NCBI GenBank assembly: GCA_023159155.1 | Contig: JAJNNX010000061.1 | Location: 1-64,000 of the forward strand | Direction of reading: 5' to 3' | Source of the DNA: Ustulina deusta | Lineage: Eukaryota; Ascomycota; Sordariomycetes; Xylariales; Xylariaceae | Length of the DNA stretch: 64,000 bases | Shown here: positions 38,001 through 50,514 of the stretch, piece after piece | Layout: the number at the start of each line of letters is the position of its first letter | Numbering within the stretch: the first letter of the stretch is position 1 | Program-made: the position numbers and the translations under genes | Notes under the pieces: generated by a model | Database searches by the model: none | Told to the model about the DNA's origin: nothing | The model's input: only the letters and a program-made list of their open reading frames with translations

Positions 38001-39476
38001 TTGGATTCCCTTCAGAGACGCTTAGGGCTTCGCACGAACAACTACACCTCAAGCGTCTGTTCTGTGACAAACCGAACTGCTCTAGAGGCAGGATAGGCTT
38101 CCGAAACCAAAAGGATTTGGATGTCCACGAGCGCACATACCACGAGGAAGGAAGCATCTTAGTACCACCAAGGGTGCGAAAGGCGTTCAATGCACCCACA
38201 GTAACCAATGAACAATTGGCTATATCGAATGATGGAGAATTACGTTCTCAAGACGAGGAAAACCGTTCGGCTGTACTTTCTATAAGGCAACAAGGTGTAG
38301 TAAAATACAAAACATTACTCCCATTCAACGCCAACAGAATCAAGGAAACTCTTTCGAAATGGAAAGCGCTACGGTCGCATCAAGAAAGTTTCGCGGTTCT
38401 GCTAAACGAGAAATTCAAATCGAGTTTAGATGTCAATCTTATGTACACACTCAATCACGATGGCTTGATAAGCTGCGTCGATATTAGTCCTGACGATCAT
38501 CTTGTCGCCACAGGATGCAATGATTTGGCTCGAGTATTCGATATTCGCACTGGAGAAGAGAAATATACTTTTGAAATGATTATAGAACACACTGCTAAGG
38601 ACACCTATGTTGCAGCCGTTCGATTCACCGGCGACGGGCATCATCTCGCCGTAGCATCGCGGGATGGGCGCCTCACGGTAAGCTAATACCTCGAACAAAG
38701 CATGTGGTGCATTACCAGCTGATCTTTGATGTTAATCAGCTTTGCCAACTCCAAGGCTCTGGTAGGCAGCTGAAAGCATTTGAAGGGCATGAGAAAGATA
38801 TATACTGCCTTGCTGTCGCGCCTGACGGCCATACCGCCGTCACAGGTGGCGATGACTGCACTTTTCGAGTTTGGGATCTTCGCGATGAAACTGGATCGAA
38901 GCCAAGAATGATTGTTTACTTTGAACACACAGCTACAGATGTTACCATCTCGCCTGATTCTCGATTTGTTGTTTCTAGCACTCTGGATCACTCATTTGAT
39001 CTATGGAATATCCAGACTGGCGAGATTCTTCAGCGATTTGATGCCCACGAAGACGCGGTGTTGTCTGTCAAGTTTTCTCCGGATGGTCGAACCCTTATCA
39101 GTGCCGGTGAAGATAATGTAGTGATGACCTGGGAGATCGACCTCGCTGATCCAGGGAAATGCGATTCGCCACAGCCCATAAAACAAATGAAACTTCATCG
39201 AGTAGGTTCACCCCACTACGAATTTATACTTTCAGAGCTGATTATGGACTTCAGGATTCCGTAATATGCGGCTCAATGACGACAAACGGTCGTTGGATTA
39301 TATCTTCCTCGCATGATGGCTCTGTTATCTTCTGGGATGCTGAAACCGGGGAGCCTCACCTGTTACTAGAGGGACACACAGAAGAGGTCTTCAACCTGGC
39401 CCTGGGGCATGCACCTCGCATATTTGTCACGGCTTCTTTTGATAGGATAGCCAGAGTGTGGTCATACAGCGCATGA
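35073..39476 (+). CDS. NLR-like NACHT protein with zinc fingers and Tup1-like WD40
   Basis: A 1,284-residue signal-transducing ATPase of the fungal NLR class, likely a cytosolic sensor in non-self recognition. Ten exons: 35,073-35,348; 35,407-35,430; 35,479-35,677; 35,735-36,112; 36,166-36,771; 36,828-37,185; 37,251-37,705; 37,803-38,677; 38,740-39,201; 39,255-39,476. Introns are 48-97 bp and all joins keep frame; the fourth is GC-AG (GCAAGT). Residues 1 to about 270 are helical and resemble the DUF7708-type N-terminus of fungal NACHT proteins. NACHT follows: P-loop GKPGAGKS (288-295) and Walker B VIDGLDEC (386-393). A winged-helix-like region contains HFTVEEYL. Two C2H2-like fingers have Cys822/827, His843/847 and Cys853/858, His874/879. 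Residues about 973-1284 are a seven-blade WD40 propeller most like Tup1/RCO-1, with LATGC-like VATGCND, GHEKDIY, VTISPDSR and a final ARVWSYSA. HET-E-type near-identical WD repeats are absent. ATG at 35,073 was chosen; the upstream in-frame codon at 35,061 is TTG. Confidence 0.87.
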
Positions 39477-40147
39477 AGGTGCTGCATCGACGCGATCAGC
39501 TGCCTTCAGTTCGTGGACAACTTAGACGTCTCCATGAAAACTTTCGGTTTCTGATTAAACCAGCGGACACACCCAGCCGCACTTAGAGAACACAGGAGCT
39601 GAAGTTGGGTCTGAGCCGGTCAAGGTAAAAGCGAGGCAGTTTGTCATCAACCACAGCTGAAGTGCAACAGTTGAAGTAGAATTTACGTGATGATTTTTTT
39701 ATGTTGCCTTTGTTCAAGCGCCTGATACTGGTATCTTGCCGCCTCCAGGCGTCGATGATTCGTTGAAATCGTTTCTTCTGCTATTTGTACTCACCACTGA
39801 TCTTCCTACAAGTATTCTAACTGGTTATGGGGCTTTGGGGATGTTATTCTTTTTTTTTTGTGAAACATCAGTACGGGTAGCGCAAACACTCTTCCATATC
39901 TCGCTACCGATTTCCCAACGCCACGGACATCATCTTGAGCGGTTCCGTTACTATCTCCAGTCCCGTTATGCCGAAGAGGGATCGTGTTCAGTCGCCGCCC
40001 GAAGGGGTAACCGGCCCTGCGAGGTGATTACATCGTTGAAGTGAGAAAGGAGTCCCCTATCCTCTTTTCTAATTGCCCGAAGCAATAGTATACCCAAGCG
40101 TACGCTACGACCTTCAGGGTAGGTATGCCAGGGAGGCCGGAGGTTTT
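39477..40147. other. Intergenic, downstream of the NLR gene
   Basis: It contains the NLR 3' flank. A plus-strand frame of 102 codons (39,736-40,044) has a hydrophobic start but no recognisable domain or codon pattern, and is left uncalled. I see no repeat or RNA gene. Confidence 0.4.
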
Positions 40148-40149
40148 CT

Positions 40150-40566
40150 AATCCGTTTTGAATTTACAGTCCATAATTGACCAAAAACAGTTGGTAGCTA
40201 AGCCATCGAAAGGGATTTGAAGGGCACTGCAAACAGAACTTGCTGCGCCGTCAGCGCCGACGAGATACCAAGCACGAATAATTCCTTTTTGGCCGCTTTT
40301 CGAGTTCTTTTGTGTTGCCTTCGCAGGGCGTAAGGAATGAGGAGCGTCTCCAGTTTGAAACTCCAAAATTGTCTTGCATCGTTCAACTAGAATCTCGTGT
40401 AGTAGTAGATCGCGGATGTAGATTTTTTCGAGTTGCCCTTGGGTGATGATGCGTATTCCCTTGTGGCGGGAATCATACTCCGAGCTTGAATCATGAAAAA
40501 GTTTCACACCGTCGCGGAAGAACACAGTCGAGTTGAGGATAGGGCCGTAACCAAGAATCTCGTGGT
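40150..40566 (-). pseudogene. FAD monooxygenase fragment (phenol hydroxylase-like)
   Basis: The translation includes STVFFRDG, YLVGADGASS, IPFDGLA and WSIMDCKFKTD, the central part of the FAD-binding domain of phenol 2-monooxygenase-like flavoproteins; GADGA is the second FAD/NADPH-contact motif. Full-length enzymes have about 600 residues, but only about 135 remain. The fragment ends in a stop right after CKFKTD, and the N-terminal GxGxxG region is missing upstream, where a stop interrupts the frame. It is a relic, not a gene. Some neighbouring sequence to about 41,400 may belong to the same decayed locus. Confidence 0.7.
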
Positions 40567-42188
40567 TCTAGCGTTGTATTATAGACTAGTCCTATTCATT
40601 TTTCACTCCTTAGTAAGACTCCGGTCCCATCGGTGAGTGTACGAAGCTGTTTTTAGACCGCGACAGGGTTGTCTACAAGCAACAGTCCGTATTGCTGATA
40701 CCCGCAGGTTCCGCGGTTGTGAAACAGCCAAATCTGCCATGTAAGATGGGCGGGTTTCGCTTTTTACGTCGTACGGTGTTTTTATTGATCCCCGTGTGTC
40801 CAAAACCAAAAGTGGAAAGCCCCGGGTACAGAAAAACTCTTATACAAAAACACGGTCTGAAAAACAAACTACCGATGCTGAATCTCTTTGTAGAAGGGGA
40901 AAGAAAAAGAAAATCCTCTGACGGTAGATATTCTTTTGAAATTTACCAGCCATGGTCACACAGACATCCCGTCTAAGTGTGGCTTGTTAATGATAACTAG
41001 TAGAAACAAATCTCAACCTTAGCGGATCTCATAGATAATGGTGCACGGGAAATATCGATGCCGGTGGCTTTGCCGGCCGCTGACAGCATTGCCGAGGTGT
41101 TACGTATTCCGCCTTCATAAGATTCCGCCGCAGCTTCAGATTTCCGCAATTTTTCTTAATTCCGAATGAGACTTTGGGGCGTCTCTTGAATTTGGATCCT
41201 CTACTCATTCAGAGGAGCCCTGGGGGACATTGCATGAAAATGGACAACTCCCTGCAGTGTTGAATGCGCAAACTATCGGAGAGACAACCGATCCGGGCCA
41301 ACCTTGCGTTGGATCAGCTCCACGCATGACAATTTTGATAGACGTGCTGAGAATGCTTTTGGACTCCGAGGCGGGAGTAAGCTTGTAGCGTAGCTAAAAG
41401 ACGGCTACTAGATAAATTGAGGCAGTACGAACCATTCCAAAGACTCTCGCTATTCGAACCGCGGTGCTAATCTGAATGCCCATAGACATTCTTAGCATAG
41501 CGCAAAAACACTGCACGAGCTCGACCAGGTACTCCTTGTACTGCGAGAAAGCACCAAAGATTCACGCCTCGCCTGTAAAAACTACCAATAGGCCACCATC
41601 GGTCTATATTTAACGTTCCAAGTAATACCATGTCTGATTATTGGGATGTTGACGTGAATGAGTCAAGGTTCTCTCAAGTCTGCCCAAGTACTGAGTACCT
41701 CCAAGGCTTCAATTGATTGCAAACAAGACCCGGAAACGCCCCCAGAGCACCCGCCTACGTCACGTAATAGTATTTGTGAAACACAAACTTTCGGCTGCCG
41801 CACTGCCTTCGGGATTCCGACAAAGCGAGGAGCCGAAACTCCGGCCTCAGTTCGGAATTATCCGACTTGCGCGATCCCAGCGAGGAGACGCCATGTTTCT
41901 GGTCACGTCAAGGGCGGCGGTCATGTCGCACAGGGGATCCGCTGACTTTTAAGACAGCCGCTTGCTGACAAAATCCAAACTCTATGTATTTGTAGCCTGC
42001 CTTCGCTTATAAATTCGTCGTGTGGGATATGTGGGATGGATCGCTATATATCAAGGACAGAGAGAGGGAGGCGCTGAGAAGCAGACCAACAAGCCGGTTG
42101 CAAAGAACACATCAAGTCCTCGCCAGGTTATTATCCAAACACAACAGTCCCGATCTTTCTCCCGCTTATATATTGCGGCCATCTGATT
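40567..42188. other. Intergenic with possible gene remnants
   Basis: 1.6 kb without a convincing gene. A plus-strand open stretch at about 41,166-41,390 has gene-like composition and ends in a stop, but I cannot assign it; it could be the tail of a lost regulator or enzyme. A minus-strand stretch near 41,030-41,110 is similar. The 3' part (about 41,960-42,188) is the promoter of the epimerase-like gene. Confidence 0.35.
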
Positions 42189-43151
42189 ATGCCTAAAGTT
42201 CTCATTCTCGGGGGGGCTGGCTACCTGGGGCTTGCCGTCGGCCAGGCACTCCTCCGCTCCGGTAATCACTCCGTTTTCGCGACGACCCGTGACGGAGACA
42301 AGGTCAAAACACTCACGGCAAATGAGATAACACCAATCAAGGGAGACGCGACAGACTCCAAGTTCCTCGTCGACACCATTGCTGCATACCACATCGACGT
42401 CGTCATCGACACTACCCAGGCGTACGGGGGGGCCGGAAATATCCTCGGCAGTGTCGTCCAGGCCGCCCGCAATCGCGCGGGAACGCTGGCGAAAGACAAG
42501 GCTATTGGTCCCAAGCTGGGATTCGTCTACACATCTGGTTCCTGGGTTCACGGCTCTCCCGACCGTCGCATCAGCGACCTGACTGTCCCTGGAACCTCGC
42601 TTGCCGGCGACAAGCCTGCCACTGCTGTTGGATGGCGTCCGGCCCACGAACAGGCTATTCTGGCCGCACGGGACGTCCTTGATGTTGCCATCCTCCGACC
42701 TGGTTCCATCTACGGCCGGGCGTCGTCGGTGTTCGGCGTATGGTGGGGCCCGTTGCTTGCTGCCTCCAAAAGCGGTAGCCAGGATCCTGTGGGAGTTCCC
42801 GTCGACGCCAAGACCCGCACTGGGGTTGTCCATGTGGATGATCTTGGCGCCGCGTACCTCGCCGCCGTCGACAAGATCGGCAACGGCCTCGGTTCTTGGC
42901 CCGTCTTCGACCTCACCACGGAGACGGTCGCCATCGACACCCTGCTGACAGCTGTCGCCTCCTTGCTAGGCGTCAAGGGCCCAATCCAGTACCAAGGTAC
43001 GCATGGCGATGCATTTCTGGAAGCTGTCGCGTTGGTTGTCTCTATAGATGCCTCGCGGGCGCGTTCCGTTCTTGGGTGGGAACCAAAGCGTCGTGACTTT
43101 CTTCAGAATCTCGACATCATCGTACCGGCCTGGCAGAGCCATCAGAAATAG
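42189..43151 (+). CDS. NAD(P)-dependent epimerase/dehydratase-like protein
   Basis: A 320-residue, intron-free, apparently intact reading frame of the extended short-chain dehydrogenase (NAD-dependent epimerase/dehydratase) type. The N-terminal Rossmann fold has GGAGYLG at residues 8-14 for cofactor binding; further family-like segments are VVIDTTQAYGG, FVYTSGSWVHG, LRPGSIYGR and GVVHVDDLGAAY. The classical YxxxK pair is not evident, so it may be an atypical SDR acting as a reductase or having a non-catalytic NAD(P)-binding role. Size agrees with the family. It is flanked by a monooxygenase relic upstream and a transposon downstream. Substrate unknown. Confidence 0.85.
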   Translation: MPKVLILGGAGYLGLAVGQALLRSGNHSVFATTRDGDKVKTLTANEITPIKGDATDSKFLVDTIAAYHIDVVIDTTQAYGGAGNILGSVVQAARNRAGTLAKDKAIGPKLGFVYTSGSWVHGSPDRRISDLTVPGTSLAGDKPATAVGWRPAHEQAILAARDVLDVAILRPGSIYGRASSVFGVWWGPLLAASKSGSQDPVGVPVDAKTRTGVVHVDDLGAAYLAAVDKIGNGLGSWPVFDLTTETVAIDTLLTAVASLLGVKGPIQYQGTHGDAFLEAVALVVSIDASRARSVLGWEPKRRDFLQNLDIIVPAWQSHQK

Positions 43152-43590
43152 GCAGCTGCCAAGAAAGCCTGATTGGAGATTGATTCATGTTATTGACTCA
43201 TCTTCAATCAATCCAATCCGTGAGGTTATCTCCATCAATTACGGATTGATTGGATTGACCTATTGGGATTTGCAATGCTCAACCTTTAGTAACTTCGTGG
43301 TAGTAACTTGATTCATGTTTGGCCAGTTTTATTTCGAGAATTCTAGCTCGCCGTGCTATACCACCGTTCCGAGACAAGCAGTGAAGTGGTGTGAGTGGAT
43401 CACGGAGGCTTAGTATATGCATGAGCCACTTGGTGGCTTTACTCATAAAGGATATAAACACTAGAGGGATTGATTTTCACGGGGATAAAGAGGAGCACCT
43501 ACCCTTTTAGTTAGCATTGCGAATGAATTTGATTTTTTGGCTCCTTTACTTAATTGTCTGATTCCCCAAGAGAAAAGAGTAATAACTATA
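43152..43590. other. Intergenic, transposon target region
   Basis: It holds the 3' flank of the epimerase-like gene, including an imperfect inverted pair built from AATCAATCCAATCCGT (about 43,207) and ACGGATTGATTGGATTGA (about 43,242) that could form a hairpin. The left part of a dispersed repeat (43,553-43,590) is cut here by the LTR element. CTATA at 43,586-43,590 is the left target duplication. Confidence 0.5.
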
Positions 43591-43907
43591 TATCACACAG
43601 ATCGATATGCCAAGCCGCTAGCTATGCTGTTGGTATAATATGCAGGCCCACAGGGGAACAGATAAGCTTTTATTGGAAGGACTAGAGGTTATACGGACTA
43701 TGCATATATATAGGGAGACCTAATAGTCCCTTGCATTAATAGAGTTATAGAATATATTCTAAATAGCCTAATAGCGAACAAGTATAAATAGGCTATAAGA
43801 ATCTTAAGTTTGAACATTTAAAAAAGAACTATAGATCTTAAGACTTCTAAAGAATTATTAGCTAAATATAACTAAATTCTAAGCTTATAATATATATTTT
43901 TATTATA
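43591..43907 (+). repeat. Left LTR of family 3
   Basis: 317 bp, starting TATCACACAG (ancestral TGTCACACAG) and ending TTTATTATA. Its outer half keeps C and G, while its inner half is RIP-mutated, the mirror image of the right LTR. Confidence 0.8.
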
Positions 43908-44078
43908 AATAATTTTTTATTTATTTAAAAAAACCCTTATAACTTTATAACTACTTTAGCTTAGTTTATACTTATTACTAGTAATAGTTTATTAGCTTTA
44001 GAAATACTTTTTGTACTTTAATTATTATTTTATGCTATAGTTATTACTAGTAGTGTTTTTTTTAAACCTAAGAAAGAA

Positions 44079-44165
44079 AATCTAAATAAAGATTCGAACA
44101 AAAAAAAAGATCTAAATAAAAATTTAAACAAAAAAAAAACTTAAACAAAATCTTAAATAAAAATA
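44079..44165. repeat. Short A-rich tandem repeat
   Basis: Units of about 29-31 bp resembling GATCTAAATAAAGATTCGAA plus a run of A are repeated about three times just inside the element. Purines dominate one strand. It is possibly part of the element's leader. Confidence 0.55.
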
Positions 44166-45109
44166 ATCTAAAAAGTACTAAACTATAACTAAACCTTTAA
44201 AACAAATTAGTTTAAAGCAGCTTAGTACTACTAGTAATAAAAAAACTATTTTTTATACTTAATAAAATATAGTTTTTAGTAATTTTTTTATCTAATTTTT
44301 TTGTTTTTTTTTATTAAAACTTTTTAAAAGTATTACTTTTTGTTTTTTTTTTATTTATGCTTAAAATATTTTTTTATTACTATTTAAAAAAATACTTAAA
44401 TTAATTAATAAACTAGCAGCTTACTAGCAACTAAACTATAATATATAAAATATATTATTTTTATAATAATATTTTTATTTATAATTAATTTTTTGTTTTT
44501 TAGTTAAATTTTATATTTTAAAAGCTAAGCTTAATATATTAAACTTATTAATTAATTATATTAGTACTATTGTTTTATATAACTTTTAAAAATATAATAT
44601 TATTATAAAAAAATAAATTAAATTAATTAAAACTAATATTATTATTACTAATTTATTAAATTAATTTATAAAGTTATATTAGTAAATAAGTAATTTTTAT
44701 ATAATAATTAATATTTTTATTAATAATATTAAAGTTTTTTATTATTAAAACTAAAAAAAAATTAAAAAACAATATAAATATATATTTAAGCTATTTTAAA
44801 TAAATTTAATATTTAATTAATAGCTAATTATAAAATAAATATAAATTTTGTTCTAAAATTTATTAAAAAATATATAACTTTTAAGCTTATATTTATTTTT
44901 TTTGTTAGCTAACTAGAGTTTTTTTTATTATAAAGGCCCTTATTTAAATATTTTAGCTTAAAAGCTTAAATAAAAAAAATATTAATTAATAAAGCTTTTT
45001 AAGAAGCTTAAGCTTATTAAATAATTAAAAAAGCCCGTATATAATTTGATTTTATATATGCTAGACTTTTTATATCTAGCAAAAATAAAAAATTTATATT
45101 ATTTTATTA

Positions 45110-45346
45110 TGTCACAATCAGTTAAGTAAAGCTTCTACAACTAGTTTATGAATACTATAGACGAAGATTCTAAACTAAAAAAAAAAAAAAAAAAAAGAAG
45201 AAGTTAGAGTTTATAAAGTAGGTAAATATAGATTTTATATATATAACTGCAAAGTTATAGGTTAATCTGTGCGCAGACTTTCTATTTTATTATTATATAA
45301 GTCTAGAATTTTTGCAAGTTTTACTAAAACTGCACTAACTATTACA
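45110..45346 (-). repeat. 3' LTR of nested family 1 copy
   Basis: 237 bp. On the plus strand it starts TGTCACAATCAG and ends CTATTACA. Its outer end (45,110-45,150) is nearly free of RIP. Confidence 0.8.
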
Positions 45347-47116
45347 CTACTTTTTTTTAAAACTAAAAGTTTAAATATAGTTTTAACTCAAAGTTATTAA
45401 TAATATTAAGTTTATATAGCTTTTTTATATTATATTGTTTTATTATTGTTTTTATAATTATTTATAAATTTATTAATTATTATTATATGTATTTATTTTT
45501 GTAATTTTATAAAAAATTTAAAAACTTTTTTATAAGTTTTATAAAATTAGTCAAACTTAATTAGTACGTTTTTAAAATTTTAAGCTATATACTAAATATT
45601 ATTAAAATTGCAGCTTTTTTAGGCAACCTAATATTATAGTTTTTTATTTTTTTTATATATTTTTAATTATTTAATTTGCTTAACTTTAAATTTTATTTTA
45701 CTATTAATATTTTTAGCTAAAAATAATAATTAGATTTATGAAAATAAAAAATTATTATTTGCTTTTTATAATTAGTTAATATAAAATAGGTTTTTTATTT
45801 TATAAAAATTAAACAAATTAAAAATATAGCTAAATTTTTATTTTTTTAAAATTTTAAAAAGTTTAACTAACTAAAAGTTTAATTTAATAATTAATACTTA
45901 TATTATAAAGCTTTTTTTTTTAAAAAAGATTTTATTTTTTATTTTAAAATCTATTAAGCTATTTTTTTTATTAATTTATAACTTATATTATTTTTATACA
46001 AAAGTTGCTATATTATATATTATTTTTTAAATATTTTAGGTTGAACGGACTAGTTTAAATATTTGCTGTTTAATATTAAAATTTATAATAATTTTATTAA
46101 TATTTATTATTAAAAAGTTTTATATTTTAACTTTTATTATTATTTTTAGTAATAATATATTAATTAATAAATATTATAAAAAATTATATATAAAGTTTAA
46201 AGTAAAAAAATAAAGGCTTTAATTATTTTAATATTTATTAATATAAAAATAAATTTATTAGTTTAATTTTTAATTAATTAATTTTATTATTTTTTAAGTT
46301 TAAAAATAATAAATATTACTAAAATAGTACTTAATATTTATAAAATTATTAATTATTATTATAAATTTAAAAATAAATAACTTTATATTATTTAATATTT
46401 ATATATTTAATATATTAAAAAATCTATATAAATTTTTATAGTATTATATAGCTAATAATTTTATAATATTTATTTTTTTACTAAATAAAGTTATAATTAA
46501 ACAGCTAAACTTATTTATAAATATTTATATATAATTATAACTTTATTAGTTAAATAATATATTTTTATTATTTATTATTATATATTACTATATTATAGTT
46601 AATATAAACAATAAATAAAAAAAACTAAAAGTTTTATTTTATAATATTTTGTTTTTTTTATAGTTATAATAATTATATATATATTATTTATAATTATATT
46701 TTAAATAACTAGTAATATTTTTGTTTTAATATTTTAATTGTTTTATATTAACTTTAATATATAATAATTAAAAATATATAAACTTTTTAAATTAAAATTA
46801 TATAAAAAAAAAAATTCTATTTAAAATAACTTTAAGTATATATAGTTTTTTATTTTTATTTTTTAGATCTTATAACTAGTTTTTTTATTTAATTAAGTTT
46901 ATTAAGTTTGTTTTTTAAAAAATATTAAATAAAAAGTTTATAATTAATATTAAATAAGTTTATTTAATTAGTATTATTATTTTAAAAAAATATTTTATAA
47001 GTTTTTAAGTTATATTTTTTTATTACTACTAAATAACTTTTTTTATTATATTATATAAATATTTATTTTTATTCATATTAGTTAGCCAGGCTTAAAAAAA
47101 GCTAAAATAAATATTT

Positions 47117-47370
47117 TGTTAGGTGGCCAGGGGGTACAATATCGTACGTAACAAAGGGGTAAGATAAATAACTATATATATCGATCTATCTCTCTAACTA
47201 TCCGTACGAAAGTAAGCCCTTCGTACGGAGGATTCTTATATAGTAAGAGAATTCTACATATATACACCGCCTACGCAATTGGACCAATCAGCCAATTACT
47301 AATATCGTACGAATAGTTTTATATGCAGTCGGCAGTAGCCTCGTGCGTAGTCAACACTATTATTACAACA
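47117..47370. mobile_element. Solo LTR, fourth family (254 bp)
   Basis: A balanced-GC island inside RIPped sequence, starting TGTTAGGTGGCC and ending TATTACAACA, with exact 5-bp target duplications TATTT (47,112-47,116 and 47,371-47,375). Undisrupted copies of the host element lack it. It contains several CGTACG palindromes. In minus orientation a GGTGTATATATGTAG stretch could be the TATA region. It is not visibly RIPped. Confidence 0.85.
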
Positions 47371-50300
47371 TATTTTATATATTAATAGTTTTATATATTT
47401 AAAAATTTGTTTTTATTCTAGTCCTATTATAAATAGTTTATTTTTTTTAATAGTTAATTTAAAAAAGCAATAATTTTATTAGTATAATAAATAAATATAT
47501 AAATATAATTATAAAGCTTAAAAAATAACTAAATTAATTTAATATTTTTAAAATTATTAAAATTTTTATTTTTATTTTAGTTTTTATAACTATTTTTAAA
47601 TAATTAATAATAAATATATTAAAATAAAACTTTTTAATATTTTTTTAATATTTAGCTTAATATAAATAATAAATTATTTTTTTATAATAAGTTTAGTACT
47701 ATTTTTTAGTTTTAAAATAAATTAAAATATTATTTATATAAATATTTACAAATTTATTTAAAAATTTTTAAATTTATATATTAATAAAAGCTTACTACTA
47801 AACAGGTTTTATTTTTAAACTAAATAATAAAACTTTTTATTAAAATATTTTTTTATAAATTTAAAAAAAAATAAAATAATATAATTTTATAATTAATAAT
47901 AATTAATAAAAAACTTTAATAATATTGAGTTTTATAAAACAAATAATATTATAATAATTAAATATAATATTATTAATATTTAAAACTAATATAATTTAGT
48001 TTTTTAAATATATATTTTTTTATTAATAATTAATTATAAATTTATAATTAATAGTTTATTTATAAACTTTTTTTTAAATAAAATAAACTATATAAAAATT
48101 TAATATTAATAAAGCTTAAAAGTATATTTTTTATTATTAAGTTTTAGTACTATATTAAATTTTAGTTATAATAATAATAAAATTTTAGATTTTTTTTTTA
48201 AAAAAAATCTTTTTAGATATAATAACTAAAAAAACAAAAAGTTTTATATTAACTTTATATATTTAAGGTTTTTTTTTTTTTAAAATAAAATTAATTTATT
48301 ATTAAAAGTTTTTTATAATACTACTTAATTAATTTAAATTTATTTTTTTTGTAAAATATTAATTATTTTTAAGTTTTTTTAAAATAATTTAATATAATTA
48401 TTTTTAGTTATTACAAACTTAATTGCAATAAGTTCTTTTAAAGTTCTTTTAGTTAGTTATTTTTATTTATTTTAGTAAAAATAATTTTAAAAGTTTTATA
48501 TAATTTTTTTAATAATACCTTAATTTTTTTTTTTTTTAGAAATTATTATATAAACTTTTTTTGTTTTAGGTTTAAAAATCTTAAGTTTTTTTTATATTTT
48601 TTTAGTTGTAGTTATTTTTAAAATAATTATTTTAATATTTAATAATATTTTTTTAATATTTAATTATATTAATTAGTATTTTTTTATATTTTTAGGTTTA
48701 TATTTTATTATTTATAATTAAAAAGTTTAATTATAATTATTAATAAAAATTAAGCTAATAAAAATAAATTATTTAATTAAATTAATTATTATTTTTAAGT
48801 TTTTATTTTTAATTATTATTTAATTTATTATATAAATTTATAGCTAATTATTAAAAAAATATAAGCTTTAGTATTATATAAAACTAAAGTTTTTATTTTA
48901 ATACTATTAATTTATAATTAAATAAATATTTTAGTTAAAATAAATAAAAAAACTAATAAAAAAACTTTTATTAGTTCTATTTATTTTTTAAATTTAATAA
49001 ACTATTAAAACTATTCTTATTATAGTTTTTTTTTACTAATTAAATATTTAAAACTTTAAACTTTTAATTAAAATAATTAATTAATATATTTTTTTTTATT
49101 ATAAATAAAATAAGTTTTATTATTTTAATAAGCTTTTTTTTTTTTATAATTAATATTTATTTTAATTATTTTAAAATAAATATTTTAAAATTTTTAAAGT
49201 TAGCTAAAAATTAATAAACTAGTTTGTTAAAAATTTAATTATTTAAGTTAAATTTTTGTTTAATTAAATTAATAAGTTTAATTTATTAATAATTTTTATA
49301 AGTTTGCTTAATATTATATATTAATTTAATAATTTTATTAATAAATAATTTATAAAAAATATTTAAATTTATAAAAATTTTATATAAATTTTTTTTTAAG
49401 TTTATATAAAAATAGTTTTATAATTTATATTTTTATTATAATTTAATAAATTAATATTTTTAAATTAAACTATTAAATATAAAAATAAACTTATTAATAT
49501 TTTTTTTGGTTTTATATATATAAATTTAAAATATTTTATAAATAATAACTATTTAATTAAAATTATAATAAATTATTAATAAAACTTAAATTATTTTAAT
49601 AATATTATTAAATAATTTTTTAATTAAATAAAAATATATTTTTTTAATTAGTTTATAATATATTAAAATTAGCTATTTTTAATTTAAAATATAATAATAT
49701 TTTTATTTAGCTTTTTTATTAATTTATAAACCTAATTATTAAATAAAGTTTTATTTTTTATAAACTTATTAAGATTAGTTTTTTATATTTTAGTTTTTTT
49801 AATATAAATAAGGTTTAAAGTATTAAAAAATAAATTAATAAAATAAAAAATAAATAAAACAACAAAACTAAAAAGTTTAAAATTAATATTTTTAAATATA
49901 TTTTTTATTATTAAATTATAGTTATTTTTTAAAAGTATTAAAATAAATATATTAAAAAATTAATATTTTTTTTTTATTTATTAAAAAAGTTTTATTAAAA
50001 CTAATATAAAATTATAAACTTATATAACTATAATATTTAATATATTATTTATTTTAAATTATTTTAGTTCTAGTTTAAATTTTACTTTTTTAAGTTTTAA
50101 TTTTTTGTTTTTTTTAGATTTCTTTTTAAATATTAGTTTGCTTAAAACGTTTATAAAAAAGTTTAATGCTTAATTTTTTTTTTTTTAATAAAAAAAAAGA
50201 TTTTAAAATTATTTAATAATAAAAAGCTAGCTATATTTAAAAATTAGAATTATTTTAATTGTTTAAAAACTAAAAATAAAATAAAAATATTTAAAGTTAA

Positions 50301-50514
50301 GTTTTTTATAAATTGTTAGTTTTTAAATAATATAAAAATTAAAAATTTTATTAAAATTATATTAAAATTAAGTTTATATTATAAAATATATAATTTTTTA
50401 TATTAAATATATAACTAAAAAAAAAAGTTTATTTATATTTTGCTAATTATAATAAAATAAAAAAAATATATTTATTAAATACTTATTAATAAATAATTAA
50501 TAAACTTAAAGTAG

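Noticed and set aside
39736..40044. 102-residue plus-strand frame downstream of the NLR
   Set aside because: No recognisable domain, no consistent composition, and it starts in the NLR 3' flank.
41658..41952. Overlapping plus-strand frames upstream of the epimerase-like gene
   Set aside because: Two overlapping frames of similar length with no domain; the region is more likely promoter or decayed sequence.
43205..43260. Inverted repeat after the epimerase-like gene as a transposon terminus
   Set aside because: The arms match only imperfectly and no target duplication or internal element was found.
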